Shown here piece by piece: positions 34,946-43,256 of a stretch of DNA of 64,000 nt (the stretch's first letter is position 1; every line of letters starts with the position of its first letter). The translations under genes were made by a program, and so were the position numbers. The notes under the pieces are model-generated. The model saw only the letters and a list, made by a program, of their open reading frames with translations, was not told the origin of the DNA and did no database searches. The DNA lies in assembly GCF_018603905.1 (NCBI RefSeq), contig NZ_JAHFZZ010000023.1:107911-171910 (forward strand), read 5' to 3'. The stretch is from Nonomuraea sp. NEAU-A123 (GTDB taxonomy: Bacteria > Actinomycetota > Actinomycetes > Streptosporangiales > Streptosporangiaceae).

Positions 34946-35233
34946 ATGATCGGCGCGATTGTGTCCGCGGTCGTCATCGGCGCCATTGTCGGAGCGCTGG
35001 CCCGGCTGGTAGTGCCCGGTAAGCAGAACATGTCCATAGGCCTGACGTTGATCGTCGGCATCGTGGCCGCTCTGCTCGGCACGCTCATCGCCCAGGGATT
35101 CGGCTGGGCCGACACCAGGGGCATCGACTGGATCGAACACATACTCCAGCTCGTCCTGGCCGTCATCGGAGTCCTGATCGTCACCAAGATGACCACCGGG
35201 AGAACCGGCCGAACCGGAGGAACCCCGATCTGA
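34946..35233 (+). CDS. GlsB/YeaQ/YmgE-family stress-response membrane protein (paralogue 1)
   Basis: A 95-residue transglycosylase-associated-protein-like membrane protein with three helices and the motif VIGAIVGALARLVVPG near the N-terminus. A GGGGGAGC site precedes ATG 34946. A tail of TGRTGRTGG follows. Second paralogue lies 95 bases downstream. Confidence 0.82.
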   Translation: MIGAIVSAVVIGAIVGALARLVVPGKQNMSIGLTLIVGIVAALLGTLIAQGFGWADTRGIDWIEHILQLVLAVIGVLIVTKMTTGRTGRTGGTPI

Positions 35234-35327
35234 CCTGCCGTTTCGCATCAACCACGAATATTCGTCGATGGCCGGGTACTGATCTCCCTCGAGAGTGAAC
35301 GGCTCACTCTCACTGGGAGGTTTGGTC

Positions 35328-35603
35328 ATGACAATCCAGTCCATCCTTGGCGCCATCGTGATCGGCGCCGTGATCGGCGCCCTCGGTCGTCTGCTGCTTC
35401 CCGGCAGGCAGGCCATCGGGTGGATCCTCACCATCGTCGTCGGTATCGTCGCCGCCCTGGTGGGCACGCTCATCGCCCAGGTCCTCGGCGTCGCCACCAC
35501 CAATGGCATCGACTGGATCGAACTGGTCATGCAGGTCGTTCTCGCCATTGTCGGTGTCGGGCTCGTTGCTGGGCTGCGACGGGGCAGTGGTACGAACGTT
35601 TAG
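35328..35603 (+). CDS. GlsB/YeaQ/YmgE-family stress-response membrane protein (paralogue 2)
   Basis: A 91-residue relative of the preceding gene, sharing the pattern VIGAVIGALGRLLLPG, IVAALVGTLIAQ and GIDWIE. The two probably arose by tandem duplication. ATG 35328 has a GGGAGG site. Confidence 0.82.
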   Translation: MTIQSILGAIVIGAVIGALGRLLLPGRQAIGWILTIVVGIVAALVGTLIAQVLGVATTNGIDWIELVMQVVLAIVGVGLVAGLRRGSGTNV

Positions 35604-35661
35604 ACGATGGCTAGACGGTTCCGCGACTGTGCCGAATCCCCTTCGGCGCGGGACGGTACGC

Positions 35662-35697
35662 GAAGACCCGCTCGGTGCTTACACCGGGCGGGTCTTC
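35662..35697. terminator. Terminator hairpin between GlsB-like gene and DUF2637 gene
   Basis: GAAGACCCGC (35662-35671) pairs with GCGGGTCTTC (35688-35697), with GGTG/CACC extending the stem inside. It lies between convergent genes. Confidence 0.7.
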
Positions 35698-35709
35698 TGC
35701 GTCCTCGGC

Positions 35710-37437
35710 TCATTCCTCCGGGGGGAGGGGGGTGCTGCGGAGCCTGCCAGAGGGGGCGTCGTCTTCTATGACCGGGTGCGGGGCGGTGTCCTCCAGGTCC
35801 CGGTCCTCCAGATCTTCGCGCGAGCGGGATCGGGCGGTGGCGGACTCGGCGGGGTCGGCGGCTTCCGGGCCGTGGTCGGGGTCGGGGTTGGCCGGTGCGG
35901 CCGGCTCGGGGGTTTGGCTGGTGCGGGCAGGGGTGTCTGGGATGTCGCTGAAGACGCGGACCGGTTGGGTGTCGGTGTCTCGGTCGGAGACGATGGGGGT
36001 GCGGGGGTGGACCAGGACGTCGGTCGGCTTGATCCGATCACCCCAGCGCACGGGGCGCTTCAACTCGGGCTCCGGCTCTGCTTCTGGCTGGGACTGCGGC
36101 TGTGGTTGTGGCTTTGGGGTGCGGGATGCGGCTTCTGGCCGTGGTTCCCGGGCTGTGTGGGGCCGTGATTGTCCGCCTGTCTCGGGCCCTGCGTCGTGGT
36201 GGTCTGCCTCGTGGTGGTCTGTCTCCGGGGCTGGCTCGGGCGCTGGGCTGGGGCGGGGCTCCGGCTCCGGCCGGGGTTCTTCGAAGGTCGGTTCCTGAGC
36301 GCGCTTGCGGAGGCCACGGCGGAGTTTCGGCGCCCGCGTGGGAGCGTCGGCGGCTTGCGACCCCGTGCGCCCGCCCGGCTCCGTGCGTTCACCTGGCTCG
36401 GTGAGCGCGCTCGGCTCAGTCCGTCCGCTCGGCTCAGTCCGTGCGCCCGGCTCAGTGCGTGCGCTCGGCTCGGTGCGTGCGCCTGGCTCGTTATGGCTGC
36501 CCGGCCCCGGCTCTTGCCACGGCGCGGTAGCCCGCGAGGCCGTACCCATTCGCTGGGCATCGTCCTCACTACGAGTCTGGGGACGGGGATCCGTCTCCGT
36601 CAGCAGGTCGGACTGCGGGCGTGGCCGTGGTGGCGTCGGCGATGTCAGCGCCTCACGCTCGCGACGGTCTTCGAACTCCGGCTCCAGGGCGTCAGGCACC
36701 CCGGGGCGGACTCCCGGCCCCGCGTCGCGCTCTGACCGGTGGGCTCGTTCCGTCTGGCGGGTCGGTTCCGGGCTGCGTGCCGGCAGTTGTGCTGGTACGG
36801 TGTCCGGCTCCTGGCCCGGGGTGGCGGGCCAGCGGGTCACCTGGGCGGAGATGGGCGGGGTTTCTGGAGCGGCCGTGGGGCCGACGACCGGTGTGGTCTC
36901 CAGCACGGGGTGAAGCGGTTTGGTGAGCGGCGGCGGCGTGTCAGCGGGGCGGCCCCGGTGGAAGGGCACGATGTCCTGCTCCGCCGTACCGTCGTCATCG
37001 TCGTCTATGGACGTCCTGCGGCCCTGAACGTGCTTGATGAGCAGCAACCACAGCCAGAGGGCGATCGCCAGCATGACCCACGGGGCGACCGCCACTCCCA
37101 CCGCGAGAGGTTGTACGTCGAACTGGACCTGGAGCGCCGGCGCGACGTTCGACGCGGCGGCGGCCACGATGAGCAGGACCAGCACGATCGCCGTCTGGGC
37201 GCGTACCAGCAGGTGGGCCGAGCGCAGCAGGAGGACGCCGATCAGCGCGACGACCAGGAGCGCGTCGAAGCCGGCCGGGTAGAGGAAGGCGAGGTCGGGT
37301 CGGGACTCGCCGCGGATGGCCAGTGCCCGCAGGTCGTCGAAGGAGAGCACGCAGGCGACCGCCGCGAGGCCGGCCACCGCGAGACCGGCGAGGGCGATGC
37401 CCAGGCGTCGGAGCGTAGAAGGGGGAGTCACGTCCAT
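35710..37437 (-). CDS. DUF2637-like membrane protein with long repetitive disordered tail
   Basis: A 575-residue protein. The first 140 residues hold four hydrophobic helices with SFDDLRALAI and FLYPAGFDALLVVAL, matching DUF2637, a family usually on actinomycete chromosomes and plasmids. The remaining 430 residues are Pro/Glu/Arg-rich and disordered, with hexapeptide repeats (RTEPGA, RTEPSA, RTEPSG). The tail is probably cytosolic; its role is unknown. Confidence 0.75.
   Translation of the reverse strand: MDVTPPSTLRRLGIALAGLAVAGLAAVACVLSFDDLRALAIRGESRPDLAFLYPAGFDALLVVALIGVLLLRSAHLLVRAQTAIVLVLLIVAAAASNVAPALQVQFDVQPLAVGVAVAPWVMLAIALWLWLLLIKHVQGRRTSIDDDDDGTAEQDIVPFHRGRPADTPPPLTKPLHPVLETTPVVGPTAAPETPPISAQVTRWPATPGQEPDTVPAQLPARSPEPTRQTERAHRSERDAGPGVRPGVPDALEPEFEDRREREALTSPTPPRPRPQSDLLTETDPRPQTRSEDDAQRMGTASRATAPWQEPGPGSHNEPGARTEPSARTEPGARTEPSGRTEPSALTEPGERTEPGGRTGSQAADAPTRAPKLRRGLRKRAQEPTFEEPRPEPEPRPSPAPEPAPETDHHEADHHDAGPETGGQSRPHTAREPRPEAASRTPKPQPQPQSQPEAEPEPELKRPVRWGDRIKPTDVLVHPRTPIVSDRDTDTQPVRVFSDIPDTPARTSQTPEPAAPANPDPDHGPEAADPAESATARSRSREDLEDRDLEDTAPHPVIEDDAPSGRLRSTPLPPEE
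36360..36495 (-). repeat. 18-bp coding repeat in the DUF2637 tail
   Basis: About seven copies of an 18-base unit (GCTCGGCTCAGTCCGTGC-like on the plus strand), each encoding the hexapeptide R-T-E-P-[GS]-x. Confidence 0.7.
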
Positions 37438-37489
37438 GGCGGTTCGAGCCTACAGAAGAATGGGGGTCAGGACCGATCAAGGGAGATAC

Positions 37490-37876
37490 ATGGCCGAGCT
37501 CTCAGAGGGCGTGCGCGAGCTGTTCGACGGGCCCAACTACGCGACGGTGACCAGCCTCAATCCCGACGGCGGGCCGCAGTCGACGGTCGTATGGGTGCGT
37601 ACGGACGGAGACGACGTGCTTTTCTCCACCGCCAAGGGCCGGCGCAAGCCACGCAACTTCGAGCGCGACCCCCGGGCCAGCCTGCTCATCATCGACCCGG
37701 CGAACCCCTACCGCTACGCCGAGGTCCGTGGTCACGTGACCATGGAGGACGACCCCGCGGGCGACCTCATCCAGGAGCTCTCGCTCAAGTACACCGGTAA
37801 GCCCTGGGAGGACAAGCCAGGAGTTGAGCGACTAATTGTCCGGATAAGGCCAGAGAAGGTCACCATGCGTGAGTGA
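37490..37876 (+). CDS. PPOX-class F420-dependent oxidoreductase-like protein
   Basis: A 128-residue split-barrel flavin/F420 protein: YATVTSLNPDGGPQSTVVWV, DDVLFSTAKGRRKPRN and NPYRYAEVRGHV are the family pattern (pyridoxamine 5'-phosphate oxidase-like, F420-binding type). ATG 37490 follows a GGGAG site. Divergent from the DUF2637 gene. Confidence 0.85.
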   Translation: MAELSEGVRELFDGPNYATVTSLNPDGGPQSTVVWVRTDGDDVLFSTAKGRRKPRNFERDPRASLLIIDPANPYRYAEVRGHVTMEDDPAGDLIQELSLKYTGKPWEDKPGVERLIVRIRPEKVTMRE

Positions 37877-37919
37877 TTAAAGGGCCTGCGATGGTGGCGT
37901 AGGCGTTAGCCTTTCTTTC

Positions 37920-39311
37920 GTGAGCCTGCACATCTACGACACCAGCGCACGCGCCACCCGCCAATTCGTTCCGGTCGAAGCCGGCCGGGCGTCGATCTAC
38001 CTGTGTGGGGCGACCGTGCAGGCTCCCCCGCATGTCGGGCACATCCGCTCGGGGGTCAACTTCGACGTGTTGCGCCGCTGGCTGCTGCGTTGCGGATATG
38101 AGGTGACGTTCTGCCGCAACGTCACCGACATCGATGACAAGATTATCCGGGTGGCCGCCGAAGAGGGCGTCCCCTGGTTCACGGTCGCCGAGCGCAACCA
38201 GCGCGCCTTCACCTGGGCGTACGACACTCTCGGCTGCCTGCCCCCGACCGTCGAGCCCCGCGCGACCGGTCACGTGCCCGAGATGATCGTCCTGATGCAG
38301 CGGCTCATCGACCGCGGCCACGCCTACGCGTCGGGCGGCGACGTCTACTTCGACGTCGTCTCCTACGAGGACCGCTACGGCACGCTCTCCAACCAGAAGC
38401 TGGCCAACATGCGACCGGCGGCCGACACCGACGACGAGTCGTGCAAGCGCGACCCGCGCGACTTCGCCCTCTGGAAGGGCGCCAAGCCCGGCGAGCCCAC
38501 CTGGCCGACCCCCTGGGGCCCCGGCCGCCCCGGCTGGCACCTGGAGTGCTCGGCCATGGCGACCAAATACCTCGAGGCGACGTTCGACATCCATGGCGGC
38601 GGCCTCGACCTGATCTTCCCGCACCACGAAAACGAGCTCGCCCAGTCCCAGGCGGCCGGCGACGGCTTCGCCCGCTACTGGATGCACAACGGCCTGGTCA
38701 AGATCGGCGCCGAGAAGATGAGCAAGTCGCTCGGCAACTCGCTGCTGATCCCGGAGATGGTGCAGAAGGTGCGCCCGGTGGAGCTGCGTTACTACCTCGC
38801 GGCACCGCACTACCGTTCGCCGATCGACTACTCGGAGGAGGCGCTGCGGGAGGCCGCGGCCGCCTACCAGCGCATCGAGGGCTTCGTGACCCGAGCCGCC
38901 GAAGTGATCCACGACGTCGACGCCGACGCTCCGCTGCCACAGGCGTTCACCGACGCGCTCGACGACGACCTGGGCACCCCGCAGGCGCTCGCGGTCGTGC
39001 ACGAGGTGGTGCGCGAGGGCAACGTGGCACTGTCCAAGGGCGACAAGGAAGCGGTGGCCCGACTGCTGGCCGAAACCCAGAACATGCTCGACGTGCTGGG
39101 TCTCGATCCGCGTTCACCGCAGTGGCGCTCCGCGAAGTCCGACCTCAAGCCGGTGGTCGACGCGCTGGTGGCCGTGGCGCTGGAGCAGCGTAAGGCGGCT
39201 CGGGCGCGTAAGGACTATGCGGCGGCCGACGAGATCAGGGACCAGTTGGCGGCGGCCGGGGTCACGGTGGAGGACACCCCGCACGGGGCTCGTTGGGAGC
39301 TGTCCCGCTAG
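37920..39311 (+). CDS. cysS: Cysteinyl-tRNA synthetase
   Basis: A 463-residue class I synthetase. HIGH-type motif PHVGHIRSG near residues 38-46, zinc ligands Cys29 (LCGATV), Cys in HLECSAMA and HHENE, and KMSKS in GAEKMSKSLGNS. Length fits CysS rather than the shorter MshC. The rlmB gene that usually follows is 6.4 kb away. Confidence 0.95.
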   Translation: MSLHIYDTSARATRQFVPVEAGRASIYLCGATVQAPPHVGHIRSGVNFDVLRRWLLRCGYEVTFCRNVTDIDDKIIRVAAEEGVPWFTVAERNQRAFTWAYDTLGCLPPTVEPRATGHVPEMIVLMQRLIDRGHAYASGGDVYFDVVSYEDRYGTLSNQKLANMRPAADTDDESCKRDPRDFALWKGAKPGEPTWPTPWGPGRPGWHLECSAMATKYLEATFDIHGGGLDLIFPHHENELAQSQAAGDGFARYWMHNGLVKIGAEKMSKSLGNSLLIPEMVQKVRPVELRYYLAAPHYRSPIDYSEEALREAAAAYQRIEGFVTRAAEVIHDVDADAPLPQAFTDALDDDLGTPQALAVVHEVVREGNVALSKGDKEAVARLLAETQNMLDVLGLDPRSPQWRSAKSDLKPVVDALVAVALEQRKAARARKDYAAADEIRDQLAAAGVTVEDTPHGARWELSR

Positions 39312-40138
39312 CCCTCTCCGTAGCCCTCGACAGGATCGGCGGGTGGATGGGCGGCCGGGCGAGCACTCACTCGATCGAAGTGCGGTTCGATGTGGTCGTC
39401 AAGCGATACCGATCGACGGACCATGGCCAGCCCGAGCGGGAATGGCGCGCCCTGGAGTTGCTCAACCAGTACGCGCCCGGGCTGGCGCCCGCCCCGGTGA
39501 CCGCCGACTTGGCTGCTGATCCGCCGACGGTAGTGATGTCTCGACTCGGTGGCTCCGCCGTGCACGGACCGATCCGGGGGCACTTGGCCGACGCCATGGC
39601 CGAGGCCGTTACGAGAGTCCAGCAGGCGGTCCCTCTGCGTGTGCTGGAGCGGCTCCCCGCGCGTGCCGGCCATCCGGTAGAGCTCCTCCAGCAGGTGCGG
39701 GCGTGGTCCGCGACCGCGCCTTCTGACGGAGATCCCGCTGTCGCGGTCGCGGTCTCGGCCGCGCTTCGCGAGGCGGCGAACTGGGTGGAACAACCGAGGT
39801 TGGCGGACCTGCTGGCACGGCCGGGCACTCCGGTGTTCGGCACCGGTGACGGCAACCTGGCCAACTACCTGTGGGACGGGGCTGACGTCCGCGTTATCGA
39901 TTTCGAGTACTCCGGCCGCAGCGACCGCGCATTCGAAGTGGCCGAGGTCATCGAACACATTTCGGTCTGGCGCAACGACCTCTCCGGTATGACCGCCGTG
40001 TTGGAGCGCTTGGAGATGACCGCTGACGAGGCTGGCAGGCTCACCGAGTGCCGCCGCCTTCTCGCGCTGTTTTGGCTGCTACGGACTCGCGGGGAGACCC
40101 AGGCCGATCAGGCGAACCGGATGCTGGCCTTGCTATAG
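39293..40138 (+). CDS. Aminoglycoside phosphotransferase-like kinase
   Basis: A protein of up to 281 residues with a choline/aminoglycoside kinase-like core: FDVVVKRYRS (ATP lysine), GTGDGNLANYL (a Brenner-type catalytic loop with Asp and Asn but without the usual His) and VRVIDFEYSGRSD (metal-binding Asp). The ATG at 39293 overlaps cysS by 19 bases; ATG 39347 is an alternative. The substrate is unknown and resistance should not be assumed. Confidence 0.65.
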   Translation: MGAVPLALSVALDRIGGWMGGRASTHSIEVRFDVVVKRYRSTDHGQPEREWRALELLNQYAPGLAPAPVTADLAADPPTVVMSRLGGSAVHGPIRGHLADAMAEAVTRVQQAVPLRVLERLPARAGHPVELLQQVRAWSATAPSDGDPAVAVAVSAALREAANWVEQPRLADLLARPGTPVFGTGDGNLANYLWDGADVRVIDFEYSGRSDRAFEVAEVIEHISVWRNDLSGMTAVLERLEMTADEAGRLTECRRLLALFWLLRTRGETQADQANRMLALL

Positions 40139-40250
40139 AACGCCTCCGGTGCGATGCCACCGTTAGCTGGCTCACACCCTGTTCTGAGCCGGACTCCGGG
40201 CCGCCGCCGACCATTCCACCTTCGGCGGCACCGACAATACTGATCATCAA

Positions 40251-40376
40251 CCTTCGCCCGGCACCCTTCGCCCGGCACCCTTCGCCCGGCACCCTTCGCC
40301 CGGCACCCTTCGCGCGGCGACTTTCGCGCGGCGACTTTCGCGCGGCGAGCTTCGCCCGGCAACCTTCGCCCGGCGG
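40251..40376. repeat. Nine tandem 14-bp repeats (intergenic)
   Basis: Nine head-to-tail 14-base units. Units 1-4 are CCTTCGCCCGGCAC, units 5-7 are variants of CTTTCGCGCGGCGA, and units 8-9 return to CCCGGC forms. The period is not a multiple of three and the region lies between the convergent phosphotransferase and ohr genes, so it is unlikely to be coding. The rest of 40139-40476 shows no gene. Confidence 0.9.
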
Positions 40377-40476
40377 GACTGTACGGTCGACTGGGCACGG
40401 CCTCGGTGGCACAGGACGGAAACTCGCCGTCCCGCTTGGAAGCTCGCCGTCTCGTTCTCACCGACGTGGCGCTACC

Positions 40477-40911
40477 TCAAAGCGCCGAGCCATTCACTGA
40501 CAGGGCGATGTCGATGTTGCCCCGTGTGGCGTTGGAGTACGGGCACACCTGATGCGTGGTGTGCACCAGACCGGCGGCCTGCTCCGGGTCCTCGATCGAG
40601 GGCAGCGTGACGTCCAACTCGACTCCGAGCTTGAAGGTGCCGTCGGCGTTCGGGATCAGCATGACCTTGGCGTCCACAGCCGCGTCCCCAGCCTTCAGCC
40701 CCTGTCGTTGCCCGACCATCGTCAGGACGGCCGAGAAGCAGGCGGCATACCCGACCGCGAACAGTTGCTCCGGATTGGTCCCGTCACCATCTCCACCCAG
40801 CTCCTTCGGCTGGCGCAGGTTCACGTCCAGCATCCCGTCGCTGGAACGCCCATGCCCGTGTGCCCGGCCGCCGGTCACCAGAGCCTGCGCGGTATAGAGC
40901 GGTTTCGTCAT
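40477..40911 (-). CDS. ohr: Organic hydroperoxide reductase Ohr/OsmC family
   Basis: A 144-residue thiol peroxidase. The two redox cysteines are in GYAACFSAVL and HQVCPYSNATRGNI, with the Arg and Glu of the Ohr active site in place (PEQLFAVG). It reduces organic peroxides. ATG 40911 is preferred over 40959. A strong promoter overlapped by an inverted repeat lies upstream, but no ohrR gene is adjacent. Confidence 0.9.
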   Translation of the reverse strand: MTKPLYTAQALVTGGRAHGHGRSSDGMLDVNLRQPKELGGDGDGTNPEQLFAVGYAACFSAVLTMVGQRQGLKAGDAAVDAKVMLIPNADGTFKLGVELDVTLPSIEDPEQAAGLVHTTHQVCPYSNATRGNIDIALSVNGSAL

Positions 40912-40945
40912 TTGAGAGCCCTCCTCGTTGATTTCTCGAAAGTGA

Positions 40946-40973
40946 ATTATAGACTTCAAAAACAGGAAGTCAA
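40946..40973 (-). promoter_or_regulatory. ohr promoter with overlapping operator
   Basis: Leftward -35 TTGACT (40968-40973) and -10 TATAAT (40946-40951) with 16-base spacing. The inverted repeat GACTTC-8-GAAGTC (40952-40971) fills the spacer, as expected for a MarR/OhrR-type repressor site. Confidence 0.65.
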
Positions 40974-41013
40974 TGGTCTAGGATCCGGCTGTGATCACTT
41001 CACAGGAGGAACC

Positions 41014-42219
41014 ATGGCGACACTGAAGGTCGGTTTTCTGCTGCCGACACGTGACTGGATCGTTCTGGGCGATCGGGAGCCGTTCGCGCTGATCGAGCAG
41101 GCACAAGTGGCCGAGGATCTCGGCTTCGACTCCGTTTGGGCTGGTGACAGCCCCGTGACTCGTCCCCGTGCGGATCCGCTGATGCTCCTGTCCGCAGTGG
41201 CCGCCGTGACGGAACGGGTGACGCTCGGTACGGCTGTGCTCCTACCTGCCTTACGCCATCCGATCCTGCTGGCCCACCAGCTCGCCACGCTGGACCGGAT
41301 CTCCGACGGGCGCCTCATCGCCGGGATGGGCGCCGGCTTCCCGCATCCGAACACCGAGGCTCAGTTCGACGCGCTCGGCATCGAGTTCAAGCGCCGTGTC
41401 AGCCGTACCGAAGAGTCGATCGACGTGATGCGGCAATTGTGGACGGGTGCGACGGTGTCGTACCAGGGGGCGCATTTCGCCTTCCAAGACGTGACGCTGG
41501 AACCCAAGCCCGCACAGGTAGGAGGGCCGCCGATCTGGCTGGCGGGAAGCGGCGCGGCTGCCCTGCGGCGCGTGGGACGACTGGCCGACGGGTGGCTGCC
41601 TTATCCGCCGACAAGCCAGACGTACGCCGATGAATGGGGCGTGGTCCAGGAGGCAGCACGTCTGCGGGGTCCTGCGTCCGGCGAGGCGGCACGCCTGCGC
41701 GATCCTGCGTCCGGCGAGGCGGCACGCCTGCGCGGTCCTGCGTCTGGCGAGGCGGCGACTCCCGGTGCTCACGCGACTGCCGATCTGCCGCTTCCGAGTG
41801 GCCCTGTTGCGGGTGACGCGGCGACTTCTGGTGTTCATGCGGTTGTCGCCGGGTCACTTCCGCACAGCCCTGTGTCGAGCGAGGCGGGGCCCTTGGTCGA
41901 GCCTGGTTTGGGTGAGGGGGTGGGCGTGGTTACGCCTGCGTTGTATGCGACGGTCTGTCTCGATGAGGATCCTGAGCGGGCGCGAGGCCGGCTGCGGACC
42001 AGTATTGAGCGGTACTACAACGCGCCGCTCGAGTTCATCGAGTCCATTCAGGCCACGTTCGCGGGATCTGCGGATGATGCGGTCGATTGGTTGAACTCGT
42101 ATGTGTTGGCTGGGGTGCGGCATGTGGTGATCCGGTTCGCGGTCGATGACTATCGCGGGGCCTTGGAGGAGTTCGCCGAGCGGGTGCTGCCGCGGCTTCG
42201 GGTGGAGGTCTGTTCATGA
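41014..42219 (+). CDS. LLM-class flavin-dependent oxidoreductase with in-frame repeat insertion
   Basis: A 401-residue luciferase-like TIM-barrel protein. Residues 1-212 match the family (KVGFLLPTRDW, FDSVWAGDS, GRLIAGMGAGFP) and residues 306-401 resume it (VTPALYATVCLDEDPERARG). Between them, about residues 213-305 are not family sequence: three copies of EAARLRGPASG followed by two degenerate units of about 22 residues. Family members are about 300-310 residues, so about 90 are extra. AGGAGGAA precedes ATG 41014. The stop overlaps the next gene. Confidence 0.8.
   Translation: MATLKVGFLLPTRDWIVLGDREPFALIEQAQVAEDLGFDSVWAGDSPVTRPRADPLMLLSAVAAVTERVTLGTAVLLPALRHPILLAHQLATLDRISDGRLIAGMGAGFPHPNTEAQFDALGIEFKRRVSRTEESIDVMRQLWTGATVSYQGAHFAFQDVTLEPKPAQVGGPPIWLAGSGAAALRRVGRLADGWLPYPPTSQTYADEWGVVQEAARLRGPASGEAARLRDPASGEAARLRGPASGEAATPGAHATADLPLPSGPVAGDAATSGVHAVVAGSLPHSPVSSEAGPLVEPGLGEGVGVVTPALYATVCLDEDPERARGRLRTSIERYYNAPLEFIESIQATFAGSADDAVDWLNSYVLAGVRHVVIRFAVDDYRGALEEFAERVLPRLRVEVCS
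41650..41748 (+). repeat. Three 33-bp coding repeats in the LLM gene
   Basis: Units 41650-41682, 41683-41715 and 41716-41748, nearly identical, each encoding E-A-A-R-L-R-[GD]-P-A-S-G. Degenerate 66-69-base units continue to about 41886. Confidence 0.9.
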
Positions 42220-43247
42220 CCACTTTTGTGCTGGTCGCCGGTGCTTGGCATGGTCCCTGGGCTTGGGATCGCGTCGTTCCGTTGCTTGGACGCGCTGGAG
42301 CGCGAACCATCGTTCCTGACCTCGCGTACGGTCGGGACGTGGGGTTGCACGACCATGTGGCACAGGTCGTCGCCGCACTCGACGCTGCGTGCACTGGCAC
42401 TGGCACCAACTCCGGTACGGGCACGGGCTCAGGTACGGGCACGGGCTCAGGTACGGGCACGGGCGCCGACTCCGGTACGGGCACTGGTACCGGTACCGAC
42501 TCCGGCACAGGCACAGGCACAGGCACAGGCACCGACTCCGGTACGGGCACCGGTTCTGAGGCGCGTCGCGGCGCTGGTGTCCTTGAGGCTCATCACGACG
42601 CTGACATCCATGAGGCACATCGCGACGTCGGGGCTCGCTTCGACGCTGACATCCGCGAGACCCGGCACGTGGTTGATGCGCATGATGGCGGCGGTGTCGT
42701 GCTGGTTGGGCACAGTTATGCGGGGTTGGTGGTGCGGCAGGCAGCCGACCTCCGTCCCGAACTCGTTGACCATGTGATCATGGTGGAGGGCTGGGCCGGG
42801 GCGGACGGGGACAGCATGTTCAGTCTGGCTCCTGAAGGGTTCGTGAAGTTCGTTCAGGATTCAGCGGAGTTCACCGGTCAGGGGGCCTCGGCTCGTACCT
42901 CTGCCAGGAGTTCGCCTGATGGCTGGCAGGTGCCCGCTCCCGCGCCGGCGCTCTTCGGCATCACCGATCCGGACGACGCCCAGTGGCTCCAGGAGCGGTT
43001 GCGTCCGCAGCCACTGCGTACCTTCACCGAAGGCACGCGCCTGACCGGGGCCGTCGATCGGATCCCTGGGACGGCGGTTTACTGCAGGCCGCAGACTTTT
43101 GCCTTCGACAGGTTCGCCGAGGCGGTCGGGTATCGAACCGTTGCTCTGGACGCGCCGCATGATGTGATGCTCACTGATCCGGGTGCAGGTGCTGTTGCTG
43201 ACATACTTCTGAGTGCGAGGTTCAGAAACAGGAAGCTCGAAGCTTAG
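42216..43247 (+). CDS. Alpha/beta hydrolase with glycine-threonine repeat insertion
   Basis: A 343-residue hydrolase of the esterase/HNL-like type. Start MTTFVLVAGAWHGPWAWDRV; nucleophile elbow VGHSYAG with Ser167; late HD in DAPHDVMLTDP. Between helix DHVAQVVAALDA (to residue 57) and the elbow strand (from 161) there are about 98 extra residues: a Gly-Thr-Ser repeat (60-115) then a His/Asp-rich degenerate repeat. Without them the length would be about 245, normal for the family. Overlaps the LLM gene by four bases. Confidence 0.8.
   Translation: MTTFVLVAGAWHGPWAWDRVVPLLGRAGARTIVPDLAYGRDVGLHDHVAQVVAALDAACTGTGTNSGTGTGSGTGTGSGTGTGADSGTGTGTGTDSGTGTGTGTGTDSGTGTGSEARRGAGVLEAHHDADIHEAHRDVGARFDADIRETRHVVDAHDGGGVVLVGHSYAGLVVRQAADLRPELVDHVIMVEGWAGADGDSMFSLAPEGFVKFVQDSAEFTGQGASARTSARSSPDGWQVPAPAPALFGITDPDDAQWLQERLRPQPLRTFTEGTRLTGAVDRIPGTAVYCRPQTFAFDRFAEAVGYRTVALDAPHDVMLTDPGAGAVADILLSARFRNRKLEA
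42391..42558 (+). repeat. 6/18-bp coding minisatellite (Gly-Thr) in the hydrolase gene
   Basis: About 168 bases built of GGCACG/GGTACG/GGCACA hexamers, in larger 18-base units such as GGTACGGGCACGGGCTCA, encoding Gly-Thr with Ser/Asp breaks. Confidence 0.9.
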
Positions 43248-43256
43248 AATGTTGAA

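Noticed and set aside
39293..40138. Calling the phosphotransferase an antibiotic-resistance gene
   Set aside because: The catalytic loop lacks the usual His and the family has many metabolic members; nothing in context supports resistance.
40251..40376. CRISPR array
   Set aside because: Units are directly adjacent with no spacers and no cas genes are present.
40048..40500. Coding frames across the 14-bp array
   Set aside because: The unit length is not a multiple of three, no ribosome site is seen, and both strands give equally repetitive peptides.
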